Shown here: positions 38,793-46,948 of the stretch, piece by piece
Position numbering within the stretch: the first letter of the stretch is position 1
How the letters are laid out: each line of letters starts with the position of its first letter
NCBI GenBank assembly: GCA_030679915.1
Contig: JAUXRY010000038.1
Span: 62,001 to 126,000, forward strand
From: Thiobacillus sp.
GTDB lineage: Bacteria; Pseudomonadota; Gammaproteobacteria; Burkholderiales; Thiobacillaceae
Direction: 5' to 3'
DNA length: 64,000 nucleotides
Position numbers and translations under genes: made by a program
Notes under the pieces: generated by a model
Databases searched by the model: none
What the model was told of the DNA's origin: nothing
The model's input: the letters and a program-made list of their open reading frames with translations, nothing else

Positions 38793-40037
38793 TTGAATTC
38801 CAAGACCCCCAAATCCCGGCCACGCCCCACCAAAACGTTGCATCCCGTTCGCCCTGAACGCGAGGCGCTGCCATCGGCCAGCCATTTCGCCACCTGCCCG
38901 CGTGGGCTGGAGGCATTGCTCGAGGCCGAGCTCACCGTGGCCGGCGGGGAGGTGGTGCGTCAGGTGCCCGCCGGCGTGCTGTTCATGGCTGATGCTGCCG
39001 CCGAGATGCGCATCAATCTGACTTCGCGTATTGCGACCCGCATTCTGCGCAAGGTTGGCTTCACCCGTTATCGCAAGGAAGAACACATCTACCGTGCCGC
39101 GCTTGAATTGCCGTGGCCCGAGTGGTTCGACGTCAAGAAAACGATTGCGGTAAAAGTCGGCGCGCAAAACGCGCCGCTGAAAAGCCTCAATTTCATCACG
39201 CTCAAGATCAAGGACGCGATCTGCGACCGCTTCCGCGAAGAGACGCGTGAGCGCCCGAGTGTGAATACCGATACCCCCGATGTGCCAATCTATGTTTTCT
39301 TCACGGCTGACGCGGCAACTTTTTATCTGGACACCAGTGGTGAGCCGCTGTTCAAACGCGGCTTTAAGCGTGAGGCAAGCGCGGCATCGATCAAGGAAAA
39401 CCTGGCTGCCGGGCTGTTGATGCTGTCGGGCTGGAACCCCAACACACCGCTGTTCGATCCGATGTGCGGCGCCGGCACCATCCTGCTCGAAGCCGCGGAC
39501 ATGGCGCTGAATCGCGCACCCGGCCGCGGTCGGCATTTTGCGTTCGAGCATTACCGTGATTTCGATGCCAAGCTGTGGAAACGGATCAAGGCCGAAGCGC
39601 AGGCGCAGGAGAAACCGCTGGCGAAGTTGCCGATTTTTGGTGTTGACCAGGATCGCTGGGTGCTCGACAAGGCACGCAACAATCTTGACGCGGCGGGCTA
39701 TGCTGAGGCGATTGATTTGGAGGTCTCTGATGCGCTGGAACTGAAAGCGCCGGCACCGACGGGCACCATCGTCACCAACCCACCCTATGGCGAACGGATC
39801 GGCGAGGCCGAGGAGCTGGCCGCGTGGTATCCGCAACTGGGCGATTGGCTGAAGAAGAATTTCAGCGGTTGGGAGGCGTGGATCATTTCGGGCGATCCGC
39901 TGCTGCCCAAATTGTTCGGTCTCAAGGCCAGTCGCCGGATTCCCTTGTTCAATGGACCAATCGAAACCCGCTTTTTACAATACAAGATCGTTGCGGGATC
40001 AATGCGCCCCGTCAAGCCCGCCAATCCCCCAACCTGA
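38793..40037 (+). CDS. THUMP-domain class I SAM-dependent RNA methyltransferase
   Basis: A 414-residue protein starting TTG 38793. After a basic Pro-rich leader come an N-terminal ferredoxin-like/THUMP region (about 28-170) and a methyltransferase domain. The latter has FDPMCGAGTILLEAADMALN (SAM site) and TNPPYGERIGE (N6-adenine or N2-guanine type NPPY). It corresponds to the N-terminal half of RlmL (m2G2445 of 23S rRNA) without the RlmK half. The exact target is not certain. Confidence 0.85.
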   Translation: MNSKTPKSRPRPTKTLHPVRPEREALPSASHFATCPRGLEALLEAELTVAGGEVVRQVPAGVLFMADAAAEMRINLTSRIATRILRKVGFTRYRKEEHIYRAALELPWPEWFDVKKTIAVKVGAQNAPLKSLNFITLKIKDAICDRFREETRERPSVNTDTPDVPIYVFFTADAATFYLDTSGEPLFKRGFKREASAASIKENLAAGLLMLSGWNPNTPLFDPMCGAGTILLEAADMALNRAPGRGRHFAFEHYRDFDAKLWKRIKAEAQAQEKPLAKLPIFGVDQDRWVLDKARNNLDAAGYAEAIDLEVSDALELKAPAPTGTIVTNPPYGERIGEAEELAAWYPQLGDWLKKNFSGWEAWIISGDPLLPKLFGLKASRRIPLFNGPIETRFLQYKIVAGSMRPVKPANPPT

Positions 40038-40047
40038 GGAACCTCTC

Positions 40048-40317
40048 ATGATTACAGCATCCATGCGCCTGACAGGCACCCTAGACGATGGCGCCGAGGT
40101 CTATCGCAGCTATTATTTGGTCGCCGATTTCGGCTCGTCTGGCAGCGGCAAGTCTTCGGTGATTCCCATGTCGATCGGCGCACCCATGCCGGACGAGGAT
40201 CATCTGACGGTAAAATATGGCGGCGAGGAAGCCGCGCTGAAGGCCGCAGCCGAAGCCATCAAGGCCTTGCCAGGCAATCAGGGTCTGGAAGTGCGGGTCG
40301 TCATCAATCCCGAGTAG
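40048..40317 (+). CDS. Small hypothetical protein
   Basis: An 89-residue protein starting at ATG 40048 behind GAGGA (40036-40040), ten bases after the methyltransferase stop. I do not recognise it. It has a beta-strand-like opening (MITASMRLTGTLDDGAEVYRSYYLVADF), a Gly/Ser patch (GSSGSGKSS) that looks like a P-loop but lacks the surrounding fold, and an Ala-rich helix near the end. No signal or membrane segment is seen. It is convergent with pilU, with 9 bp between the stops. Confidence 0.6.
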   Translation: MITASMRLTGTLDDGAEVYRSYYLVADFGSSGSGKSSVIPMSIGAPMPDEDHLTVKYGGEEAALKAAAEAIKALPGNQGLEVRVVINPE

Positions 40318-40326
40318 GTGAAAACC

Positions 40327-41454
40327 TTAAACGATATCCAGGTGATCCAGTCCGGCCATCATGTCGCGGCCCTTGGACTCGTTGCCGTGCAGTTTGATCT
40401 GCAGGCGCAGGTCGTTGAGGCTGTCGGCGTTCCTGAGCGCATCTTCGTACGTCACCATGCCCGCTTCGTACAGATCGAACAGTGCCTGGTCAAAGGTCTG
40501 CATCCCGAGTTCGCGCGACTTCGACATGATTTCCTTGATTTCGTGGACGTTGCCCTTGAAGATCAAATCCGAAATCAGCGGTGAGTTGAGCAGAATTTCG
40601 ATAGCGGCGACGCGGCCGGTTGTACCCTTGCGCGGCAGCAGGCGCTGCGAGATGAAAGACTTGAGGTTCAGCGACAAGTCCATCAGCAACTGGGCGCGCT
40701 TTTCGTCCGGGAAGAAGTTGATGATGCGGTCGAGCGCCTGGTTGGCACTGTTGGCGTGAAGGGTCGACAGGCACAGGTGACCGGTTTCGGCAAAGGCGAT
40801 GGCGTATTCCATGGTCTCGCGGTCACGAATCTCACCAATCAGAATGACGTCAGGTGCTTGACGCAGCGTGTTTTTAAGCGCTGAGAACCAGTTATCGGTG
40901 TCGATGCCGACCTCACGCTGGGTGATGATCGATTTGCGGTGCTCGTGCACATATTCGATCGGATCTTCCACCGTGATGATGTGATCGCATGCATTCTGGT
41001 TACGGTAACCCACCATCGCCGCCAGCGAGGTCGACTTACCCGTGCCGGTACCGCCAACGAAGATCACCAGGCCGCGTTTGATCATGGCCACGTCTTTCAG
41101 GACCGGTGGCAGGTTCAGGTCTTCCATCTTGGGAATGACCGTATTGATTGTCCGCATCACGATGCCGATGCGCCCCTGCTGCACGAAGACGTTGACCCGG
41201 AAACGACCAATTTCAGGCGGGCTGATCGCGAAGTTGGATTCGTTGGTTGCTTCAAAATCCTTCCACTGCCGATCGTTCATGATTGAACGCGCCAATTCAC
41301 TGGTGTGCGCCGGGGTCAGTGTCTGGTTCGACACGGGCGTGATCTTGCCGTCGACCTTGATAGCGGGCGGGAAGCCGGCGGTGAGGAACAGGTCGGAGGC
41401 ATTTTTTGCCAGCATCAGGCGCAGCAGGTCGTGGACGGTTTTTTCAGTATTCAT
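40327..41454 (-). CDS. pilU: Type IV pilus retraction ATPase PilU
   Basis: A 375-residue hexameric ATPase accessory to PilT in pilus retraction. Motifs are Walker A GGTGTGKST, the Asp box (ITVEDPIEYVH), Walker B (VILIGEIRDRETM) and the His box (ETGHLCLSTLHANSA). The C-terminal ending after the AIRNLI-equivalent region is longer than in PilT, as in PilU. It lies 10 bp behind pilT on the same strand. Confidence 0.92.
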   Translation of the reverse strand: MNTEKTVHDLLRLMLAKNASDLFLTAGFPPAIKVDGKITPVSNQTLTPAHTSELARSIMNDRQWKDFEATNESNFAISPPEIGRFRVNVFVQQGRIGIVMRTINTVIPKMEDLNLPPVLKDVAMIKRGLVIFVGGTGTGKSTSLAAMVGYRNQNACDHIITVEDPIEYVHEHRKSIITQREVGIDTDNWFSALKNTLRQAPDVILIGEIRDRETMEYAIAFAETGHLCLSTLHANSANQALDRIINFFPDEKRAQLLMDLSLNLKSFISQRLLPRKGTTGRVAAIEILLNSPLISDLIFKGNVHEIKEIMSKSRELGMQTFDQALFDLYEAGMVTYEDALRNADSLNDLRLQIKLHGNESKGRDMMAGLDHLDIV

Positions 41455-41464
41455 GGTGTAGTCC

Positions 41465-42508
41465 TCAACCCAGGAATGAATCTTTGTTTTGTGCTGCGTT
41501 GCGGGCTACACCGGAAGCAATAATGTTGCGTTTCACCAGATCCTGCAGGCACTGGTCGAGGGTTTGCATCCCAATATTGCCGCCGGTCTGGATCGACGAA
41601 TACATCTGTGCGACCTTGCCTTCACGGATCAGGTTGCGGATAGCTGGAGTGCCAATCATGATTTCGTGTGCGGCGACGCGGCCGTTTCCGTCCTTGGTTT
41701 TGAGCAAGGTTTGCGAGATCACTGCGCGCAAGGATTCGGACAGCATCGAGCGCACCATTTCCTTTTCGGCCGCCGGAAACACGTCGACGATACGGTCGAT
41801 GGTTTTTGCTGCAGACGAGGTGTGCAGCGTGCCGAAAACGAGGTGGCCGGTTTCAGCCGCAGTCAGGGCGAGCCGGATGGTTTCCAGGTCGCGCAATTCG
41901 CCAACCAGAATGACGTCCGGATCTTCACGTAGTGCCGAACGCAGGGCATTGTTGAACGACAAAGTGTGCGGGCCGACTTCACGCTGGTTGATCAGACATT
42001 TTTTGCTCTGGTGCACAAATTCAATCGGGTCTTCGACGGTGAGAATATGCGCGTATTCATTCTCGTTGACGAAGTCCATCATCGCTGCCAAGGTGGTCGA
42101 CTTGCCTGAGCCGGTTGGCCCGGTGACGAGCACAATACCGCGGGGCTGATTGGCAATTTCCTTGAAAATGGGGGGGCAGTTCAGTTCTTCCAGCGAGAGG
42201 ACTTTCGACGGAATTGTACGGAACACCGCCCCTGCGCCATTCTGCTGATTGAAAGCGTTGACGCGGAAACGTGCCAGCGAGGGGATTTCAAATGAGAAGT
42301 CGAGTTCCAGCGTTTCTTCGTACACTTTGCGCTGGCTGTCGTTCATGATGTCATACACCATGCGATGGACATCTTTGTGATCCATCGGTGGCAGATTGAT
42401 GCGGCGGATATCGCCGTTGACCCGGATCATGGGCGGCAGACTGGCCGAAAGGTGTAAGTCAGAAGCTTTGTTCTTGACTGCAAAAGCCAGCAATTCAGAA
42501 ATATCCAC
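41465..42508 (-). CDS. pilT: Type IV pilus retraction ATPase PilT
   Basis: The twitching-motility motor, 347 residues from GTG 42508 (VDISELLAFAVKNKASDLHLSAS), the usual PilT N-terminus. Walker A is GPTGSGKST, the Asp box LTVEDPIEFVH, Walker B VILVGELRDLETI, and the His box ETGHLVFGTLHTSSA. The AIRNLIREGK motif needed for retraction is present. The frame runs open further upstream into yggS sequence, which I reject. It is divergent from yggS, with 88 bp between starts. Confidence 0.95.
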   Translation of the reverse strand: MDISELLAFAVKNKASDLHLSASLPPMIRVNGDIRRINLPPMDHKDVHRMVYDIMNDSQRKVYEETLELDFSFEIPSLARFRVNAFNQQNGAGAVFRTIPSKVLSLEELNCPPIFKEIANQPRGIVLVTGPTGSGKSTTLAAMMDFVNENEYAHILTVEDPIEFVHQSKKCLINQREVGPHTLSFNNALRSALREDPDVILVGELRDLETIRLALTAAETGHLVFGTLHTSSAAKTIDRIVDVFPAAEKEMVRSMLSESLRAVISQTLLKTKDGNGRVAAHEIMIGTPAIRNLIREGKVAQMYSSIQTGGNIGMQTLDQCLQDLVKRNIIASGVARNAAQNKDSFLG

Positions 42509-42596
42509 GCATGCCTCGCTCAGTATTGGATGGGGTTTTAACAGGTAAATATCGCAATAGATAACGGCCTGTAAACGTGCAAACTTGAGCCTTATA

Positions 42597-43295
42597 ATGA
42601 CACTTCCATATTTGACCCCGGAAAGTCGATTGCATGCTGTGCAGATGCGGATCGCACGCGCAACACAGGAGATTGGACCTGAGGGTAAACCGGTCAGCTT
42701 GCTGGCTGTCAGCAAAACCTTCAATGCGGCAGCGGTGCGCGACCTGGCTGCTTGCGGCCAGCGGGAATTTGGTGAAAATTATGTGCAGGAAGCGTTGGAC
42801 AAGCAGGCGCAATTGGTTGATTTGCCCTTGGTATGGCATTTTATCGGGCCCATTCAAAGTAACAAGACACGGGCAATTGCCGAACATTTCAGTTGGGTGC
42901 ATGGTGTTGATCGGCTGAAAATCGCTGAACGTTTATCCAACCAGCGGCCGCCGGACTTGCCGCCTCTGCAGGTCTGCATCGAGGTCAACGTCAGTGGTGA
43001 AACCAGTAAGGGCGGTGTCGCGGTTTCAGCGTTGCCTGAACTGGCCAAAGCGATGGTCGCACTGCCGCGTTTACAGCTGCGCGGCTTGATGGCAATTCCA
43101 GCGCCCATGGCGGACAGGGATGCGCAACGTGCTGCGTTTCGGCAAATTCGCCTGGCATTCGATGCCCTGAATTCGCATGGACACACCCTCGACACCCTGT
43201 CAATGGGGATGTCAGCTGACCTGGAAGCGGCCATACTGGAGGGGGCGACGATTGTGCGCATCGGAACAGCATTATTTGGCGAGAGGATTAAGTAG
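42597..43295 (+). CDS. yggS: YggS-family PLP homeostasis protein
   Basis: A 232-residue alanine-racemase-like TIM-barrel protein that binds pyridoxal phosphate without catalysis and balances cellular PLP. Features are VSLLAVSKTFNA (PLP lysine), FGENYVQEALDK, WHFIGPIQSNK, VNVSGETSKGG and LSMGMSADLEAAI with IVRIGTALFG. Start ATG 42597 gives the normal length; a TTG lies 12 bases upstream. It heads the yggS-proC-yggT-DUF167 run next to pilT, a classic arrangement. Confidence 0.93.
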   Translation: MTLPYLTPESRLHAVQMRIARATQEIGPEGKPVSLLAVSKTFNAAAVRDLAACGQREFGENYVQEALDKQAQLVDLPLVWHFIGPIQSNKTRAIAEHFSWVHGVDRLKIAERLSNQRPPDLPPLQVCIEVNVSGETSKGGVAVSALPELAKAMVALPRLQLRGLMAIPAPMADRDAQRAAFRQIRLAFDALNSHGHTLDTLSMGMSADLEAAILEGATIVRIGTALFGERIK

Positions 43296-43296
43296 C

Positions 43297-44112
43297 ATGC
43301 ATAAAATCAGTTTTATCGGCGGCGGCAACATGGCTGCCGCCATCATTGGCGGCCTGGTTGCCAGTGGCACCCAGCCCACTGACATCGAAGTGGTGGAGAT
43401 CAATGCCGATGCGCGAGCACAGCTGGCCGCGCGTTTTGGCGTGGTCACTCACTCGGATGTGTCGCAGGCGCGGTTACATGCCCTGATCGTACTTGCCGTG
43501 AAGCCTCAATCCCTGCCTCAGGTGGCAGCCATGCTGGCATCCCGGTTAGCCGGCCAGTTGGTGGTCTCAATCGCAGCAGGGGTCCGGGTAGCGGATCTTT
43601 CCCGCTGGCTGGGTGGGCATGAGCGCATCGTCCGCGCCATGCCCAATACGCCCGCGCTGGTGCAGGCCGGGATGACAGGTCTGTTTGCACCTGCTGCAGT
43701 CAGCCTTGATGCCCGGTCGCAAGCCGAAGCGGTGTTGCGTGCTGTAGGGGGCGTGGTGTGGGTAGAGGCGGAGCCGCAACTGGATGCGGTGACGGCGGTT
43801 TCCGGGAGCGGCCCGGCCTATGTGTTTTATTGCATCGAAGCGCTGGAAGCCGCTGCGGTTGCACAGGGCCTGCCCGCGGCCACCGCGCGTCAACTGGCAC
43901 TGCGTACGTTTTTTGGCGCGGCCAAACTGGCATTGGAGTCGGGTGAAGAACCGGGCGTGCTGCGCGCACGCGTCACGTCCAAAGGCGGCACCACCGAACG
44001 TGGCGTTGAAGCGCTGGAAGCGGCAGCGGTCAATCTCGCCATCGGTCAGGCGGTGGAAGCCGCAAGCCGTCGTAGCGCTGAGTTGGGTGATGAACTGGGT
44101 CGACTCGCATGA
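43297..44112 (+). CDS. proC: Pyrroline-5-carboxylate reductase
   Basis: The last step of proline synthesis, 271 residues. The NAD(P)-binding start is ISFIGGGNMAAAIIGGL, the mid motif RAMPNTPALVQAGMTG, and the C-terminal signature TAVSGSGPAYVFYCIEALEAAAVAQGL...RVTSKGGTTERGVE. ATG 43297 lies one base past the yggS stop. Its stop overlaps the yggT ATG (ATGA). With proA in the window, two of the three proline genes are here, in separate operons. Confidence 0.96.
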   Translation: MHKISFIGGGNMAAAIIGGLVASGTQPTDIEVVEINADARAQLAARFGVVTHSDVSQARLHALIVLAVKPQSLPQVAAMLASRLAGQLVVSIAAGVRVADLSRWLGGHERIVRAMPNTPALVQAGMTGLFAPAAVSLDARSQAEAVLRAVGGVVWVEAEPQLDAVTAVSGSGPAYVFYCIEALEAAAVAQGLPAATARQLALRTFFGAAKLALESGEEPGVLRARVTSKGGTTERGVEALEAAAVNLAIGQAVEAASRRSAELGDELGRLA

Positions 44113-44684
44113 TTTCAGGTGCACTGGCCTTCCTGCTGCAAACATTGGGCAATCTGTTTGTGATTGCCGTGCTGCTGCGTTTCATGATGCAGCTGTTCAG
44201 GGTGCCATTTCGCAATCCCTTTGCTGAATTCATCGTGGTGATCACCGACTTTGCGGTGAAGCCGCTACGCCGTTTGGTGCCGGGTCTGTTTGGTCTGGAC
44301 TGGGCCTGTATTCTCCTTGCACTACTGGTTGAGACTGCGGTGGTGGTCGCCATCTACTGGCTCAACGGTTACCCGTTCGCGTTGGCAGGTAGCGCTGTGT
44401 GGTCGGTTATGCTCGGTTTGGGGGTGGTGCGGTTGTTAAGCCTCACGGTGTATCTGATTATCGGTCTTACTCTGGTTCGGGCGGTATTGTCCTGGGTGAA
44501 CGCCAATACACCGCTGGTTCCCGTGGTGTATGCCTTGTCTGAGCCTTTTCTACAGCCGTTACGGCGCATTATTCCGATGATTTCCAATGTCGACCTGACG
44601 CCGCTGGTTTTGTTTATTCTGTGTCAGCTGGTTCTGATGGTACCGATTCTGGCAATGGAACGGGCGCTGCTTGCTGCCCTCTGA
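44109..44684 (+). CDS. YggT-family membrane protein
   Basis: A 191-residue inner-membrane protein with two copies of the YggT module. Each module has hydrophobic helices and the pattern VLLRFMMQLFRVPFRNPF...PLRRLVPG (first copy) and VRAVLSWVNANTPLV..V..LSEPFLQPLRRIIP (second copy). YggT proteins are linked to osmotic or cell-division tolerance in some bacteria. It is coupled to proC by an ATGA overlap. Confidence 0.9.
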   Translation: MISGALAFLLQTLGNLFVIAVLLRFMMQLFRVPFRNPFAEFIVVITDFAVKPLRRLVPGLFGLDWACILLALLVETAVVVAIYWLNGYPFALAGSAVWSVMLGLGVVRLLSLTVYLIIGLTLVRAVLSWVNANTPLVPVVYALSEPFLQPLRRIIPMISNVDLTPLVLFILCQLVLMVPILAMERALLAAL

Positions 44685-44691
44685 CTATAGC

Positions 44692-44982
44692 GTGAACAGG
44701 CCCCCGGTTTGGGCGCGGCGCCACAGCGGGGAATGGCGGCTGGACCTGCATGTGCAGCCGGCGGCCAGGGTGACCGCTGTGGTCGGCGAACACGGTGGGC
44801 GGCTGAAACTAAAGATTGCCGCACCCGCTGTCGATAATAAAGCGAATGCGCATCTGTTGGCCTGGTTGGCTGCGCAATGGAGAGTGCCCCAGTCAGGGGT
44901 GCGTCTGGTAAGCGGAGAGACTTCCCGGCAGAAAACCGTGGTGGTATGCGGTGTCGACATACCTTGGCGGGTGCTCGTTTAA
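44692..44982 (+). CDS. DUF167 (YggU) family protein
   Basis: A 96-residue protein with the family core: LDLHVQPAARVTAVVGEHGGRLKLKIAAPAVDNKANAHLLAWLAAQWRVP and LVSGETSRQKTVVV. The fold is small alpha/beta with a conserved basic surface, and the function is unknown. I start at GTG 44692, 8 bases after yggT; the longer frame begins inside yggT. It closes the yggS-proC-yggT set. Confidence 0.85.
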   Translation: MNRPPVWARRHSGEWRLDLHVQPAARVTAVVGEHGGRLKLKIAAPAVDNKANAHLLAWLAAQWRVPQSGVRLVSGETSRQKTVVVCGVDIPWRVLV

Positions 44983-45007
44983 TGGCTATCGAAAAAATCA
45001 ATAAAAC

Positions 45008-46912
45008 ATGAGTATTCATCTGGAACAAGAAGTTGCCGACTACAGCGAACGGCGGATGAAGCTGGCGACGGCGATTACGGACTATGCCGACTGGCTGGAC
45101 CGTCAGCATGGTATTGATGCCGAACGGACCCTGCGGCTGGCCGATACAGCTTCAAGCCTGCGGCAAGACAAACTGGTGGTCGCCTTTGTTGCCGAATTTT
45201 CGCGCGGCAAGACCGAACTGATTAACGCCCTGTTTTTTGCTGACCACGGGCAGCGTTTGCTTCCCTCCGATGCCGGGCGCACCACCATGTGCCCGACCGA
45301 GTTGTATTCCAATAGGGATGAGCCTCCCTGCCTGAGCCTGCTTCCAATCGAGACACGCCGCCGCAGTGAGTCCCTGGCCCACCTCAAGCGCATGCCGATC
45401 GAATGGTGTCGGGTGAGCCTGGACCCAGAGGACCCGCGTCAGCTGCAGGAAAGTCTGAAAAAGTTAACCGAAACCAGGCCGATGGCCGCGGTTGACGCCA
45501 TCGAAATGGGGCTGTGGAACGGTGACGATCCCAGTGAGCGTCACCTGTTGCGCGCTGACGGCACGGTGGAGGTCCCGGCCTGGCGCTACGCCACCGTCAA
45601 CTATCCCCACCCCTTGCTGCAGGCGGGCTTGTCCATTCTGGATACGCCCGGGCTCAACGCCCTGGGTGCCGAGCCGGAGCTCACGCTATCGGTGATCCCC
45701 AATGCGCATGCGGTGATGTACCTGCTGGCGATGGATACCGGGGTGACGCGTTCGGACCTGGAAATCTGGCAAAAGCACGTTCATCGCCACGCCAATTACC
45801 ACGTCGCCGTACTGAACAAGGTCGACATGCTGTGGGATGAATTAAAGAGTGATTCCGAGGTGCAGGCCACCATTGAGCGGCAGATGGAAGAAACGGCTCG
45901 CGTGCTGAAACTGCCACGCAGCCGGGTGTTTGCCGTGTCAGCGCAAAAAGCACTGGTTGCAAAAGTACGCGGTGATGCAGAGTTGCGTGTGCGTTCAGGG
46001 ATTGAATCGCTGGAGTATCTGTTGGCACACCAGGTGATCCCGGCACGGCGAGACATGTTGTATCACGCGGTGAATCACGAGGTGAACGTCCTGCTCGATG
46101 GGAGCCGTGTAGACATGGTGGCCCGCATCAAACGCAGCAGCGACGATTTGATTCAGCTGACTCAGCTTTCCGGCAAGAACCGTGAGCTGGTCGAGCAGGC
46201 CCGTGTCACATTGCAGCTCGAGAAAGACAGCTACGACGCCACCGCCAGTCAGTTCAGAGCCACGCGAAAAATGCTGAAAGCGCAAGGCGAGCATTTATTG
46301 AGGCATCTCTCGGACGATACCTTGAGCGTCATTTGTAAATCGGGCCGTGCGGCCATGGAAGCCAGCCTGACCACCCGTGGCCTGACTGGGGGTATCCGCC
46401 AATTGAGTGAACAAATGAGTGGACGCCTGGAACAGGCGAAACTCCAGGCGGACAATATGCTGGATGCGTTGGACCAGGCTTATTCGCGCTTCCACAGCAA
46501 GCATAATCTTCCCAAGATGCAGGTCCCAAGGCTGGATTTAGGGGCTTATCGCAATCGACTACAGGGATTGATGCGTGAAACCGAAGCTTTTTGCAAAGAC
46601 CCCGCCAACCTGATGCTGGAAAAGCGTTTCATGATCCGGCGCTTTTATGCGGGTCTGGCCGTCGAAGCGCGCAAGGCATTCAATCTCGCACGGCTCGAAG
46701 CCGAACGCTGGTTGCGGATTGCGCTTGATCCCGTCATGACCCGTATACGTGAACATAAACAGTATCTCGATACGCGCCTGGACAACTTGAAGCGGATTCT
46801 GGAGAACATGGGTACGCTGAAAAACCGTATGGCGCGGGTCAAGGATGAAATCGGTGCATTACGCAACGAAAAAGCCGAATTGACACGCATCGTCGCGCAA
46901 TTCTCCGCCTGA
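45008..46912 (+). CDS. Bacterial dynamin-like GTPase
   Basis: A 634-residue large GTPase. G1 reads AEFSRGKT (residues 62-69), with Ala at the first position where GEFSRGKS/T is usual. G2 lies in the TTMCPTEL region, G3 is DTPG (212-215) and G4 NKVD (270-273). The C-terminal half is long helices and coiled coil with no obvious transmembrane paddle. Relatives remodel membranes or act in stress responses; the partner here is unknown. It follows the DUF167 gene by 25 bp and faces ptsI. Confidence 0.8.
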   Translation: MSIHLEQEVADYSERRMKLATAITDYADWLDRQHGIDAERTLRLADTASSLRQDKLVVAFVAEFSRGKTELINALFFADHGQRLLPSDAGRTTMCPTELYSNRDEPPCLSLLPIETRRRSESLAHLKRMPIEWCRVSLDPEDPRQLQESLKKLTETRPMAAVDAIEMGLWNGDDPSERHLLRADGTVEVPAWRYATVNYPHPLLQAGLSILDTPGLNALGAEPELTLSVIPNAHAVMYLLAMDTGVTRSDLEIWQKHVHRHANYHVAVLNKVDMLWDELKSDSEVQATIERQMEETARVLKLPRSRVFAVSAQKALVAKVRGDAELRVRSGIESLEYLLAHQVIPARRDMLYHAVNHEVNVLLDGSRVDMVARIKRSSDDLIQLTQLSGKNRELVEQARVTLQLEKDSYDATASQFRATRKMLKAQGEHLLRHLSDDTLSVICKSGRAAMEASLTTRGLTGGIRQLSEQMSGRLEQAKLQADNMLDALDQAYSRFHSKHNLPKMQVPRLDLGAYRNRLQGLMRETEAFCKDPANLMLEKRFMIRRFYAGLAVEARKAFNLARLEAERWLRIALDPVMTRIREHKQYLDTRLDNLKRILENMGTLKNRMARVKDEIGALRNEKAELTRIVAQFSA

Positions 46913-46925
46913 CGCAGGCCCCGTG

Positions 46926-46948
46926 ACCTGACTCGCTAGGGGTCAGGT
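46926..46948. terminator. Small hairpin between convergent dynamin-like gene and ptsI
   Basis: ACCTGAC (46926-46932) and GTCAGGT (46942-46948) pair in the 30-bp gap and overlap the ptsI stop codon. It may act as a weak bidirectional terminator; no T-run is present. Confidence 0.35.

Noticed and set aside
38556-39836. 426-residue leftward open frame
   Set aside because: Antisense to hemJ and the RNA methyltransferase, both clearly real.
40139-40160. GSSGSGKSS in the small protein as a P-loop NTPase
   Set aside because: The 89-residue protein lacks Walker B and the rest of an NTPase fold; probably a flexible Ser/Gly stretch.
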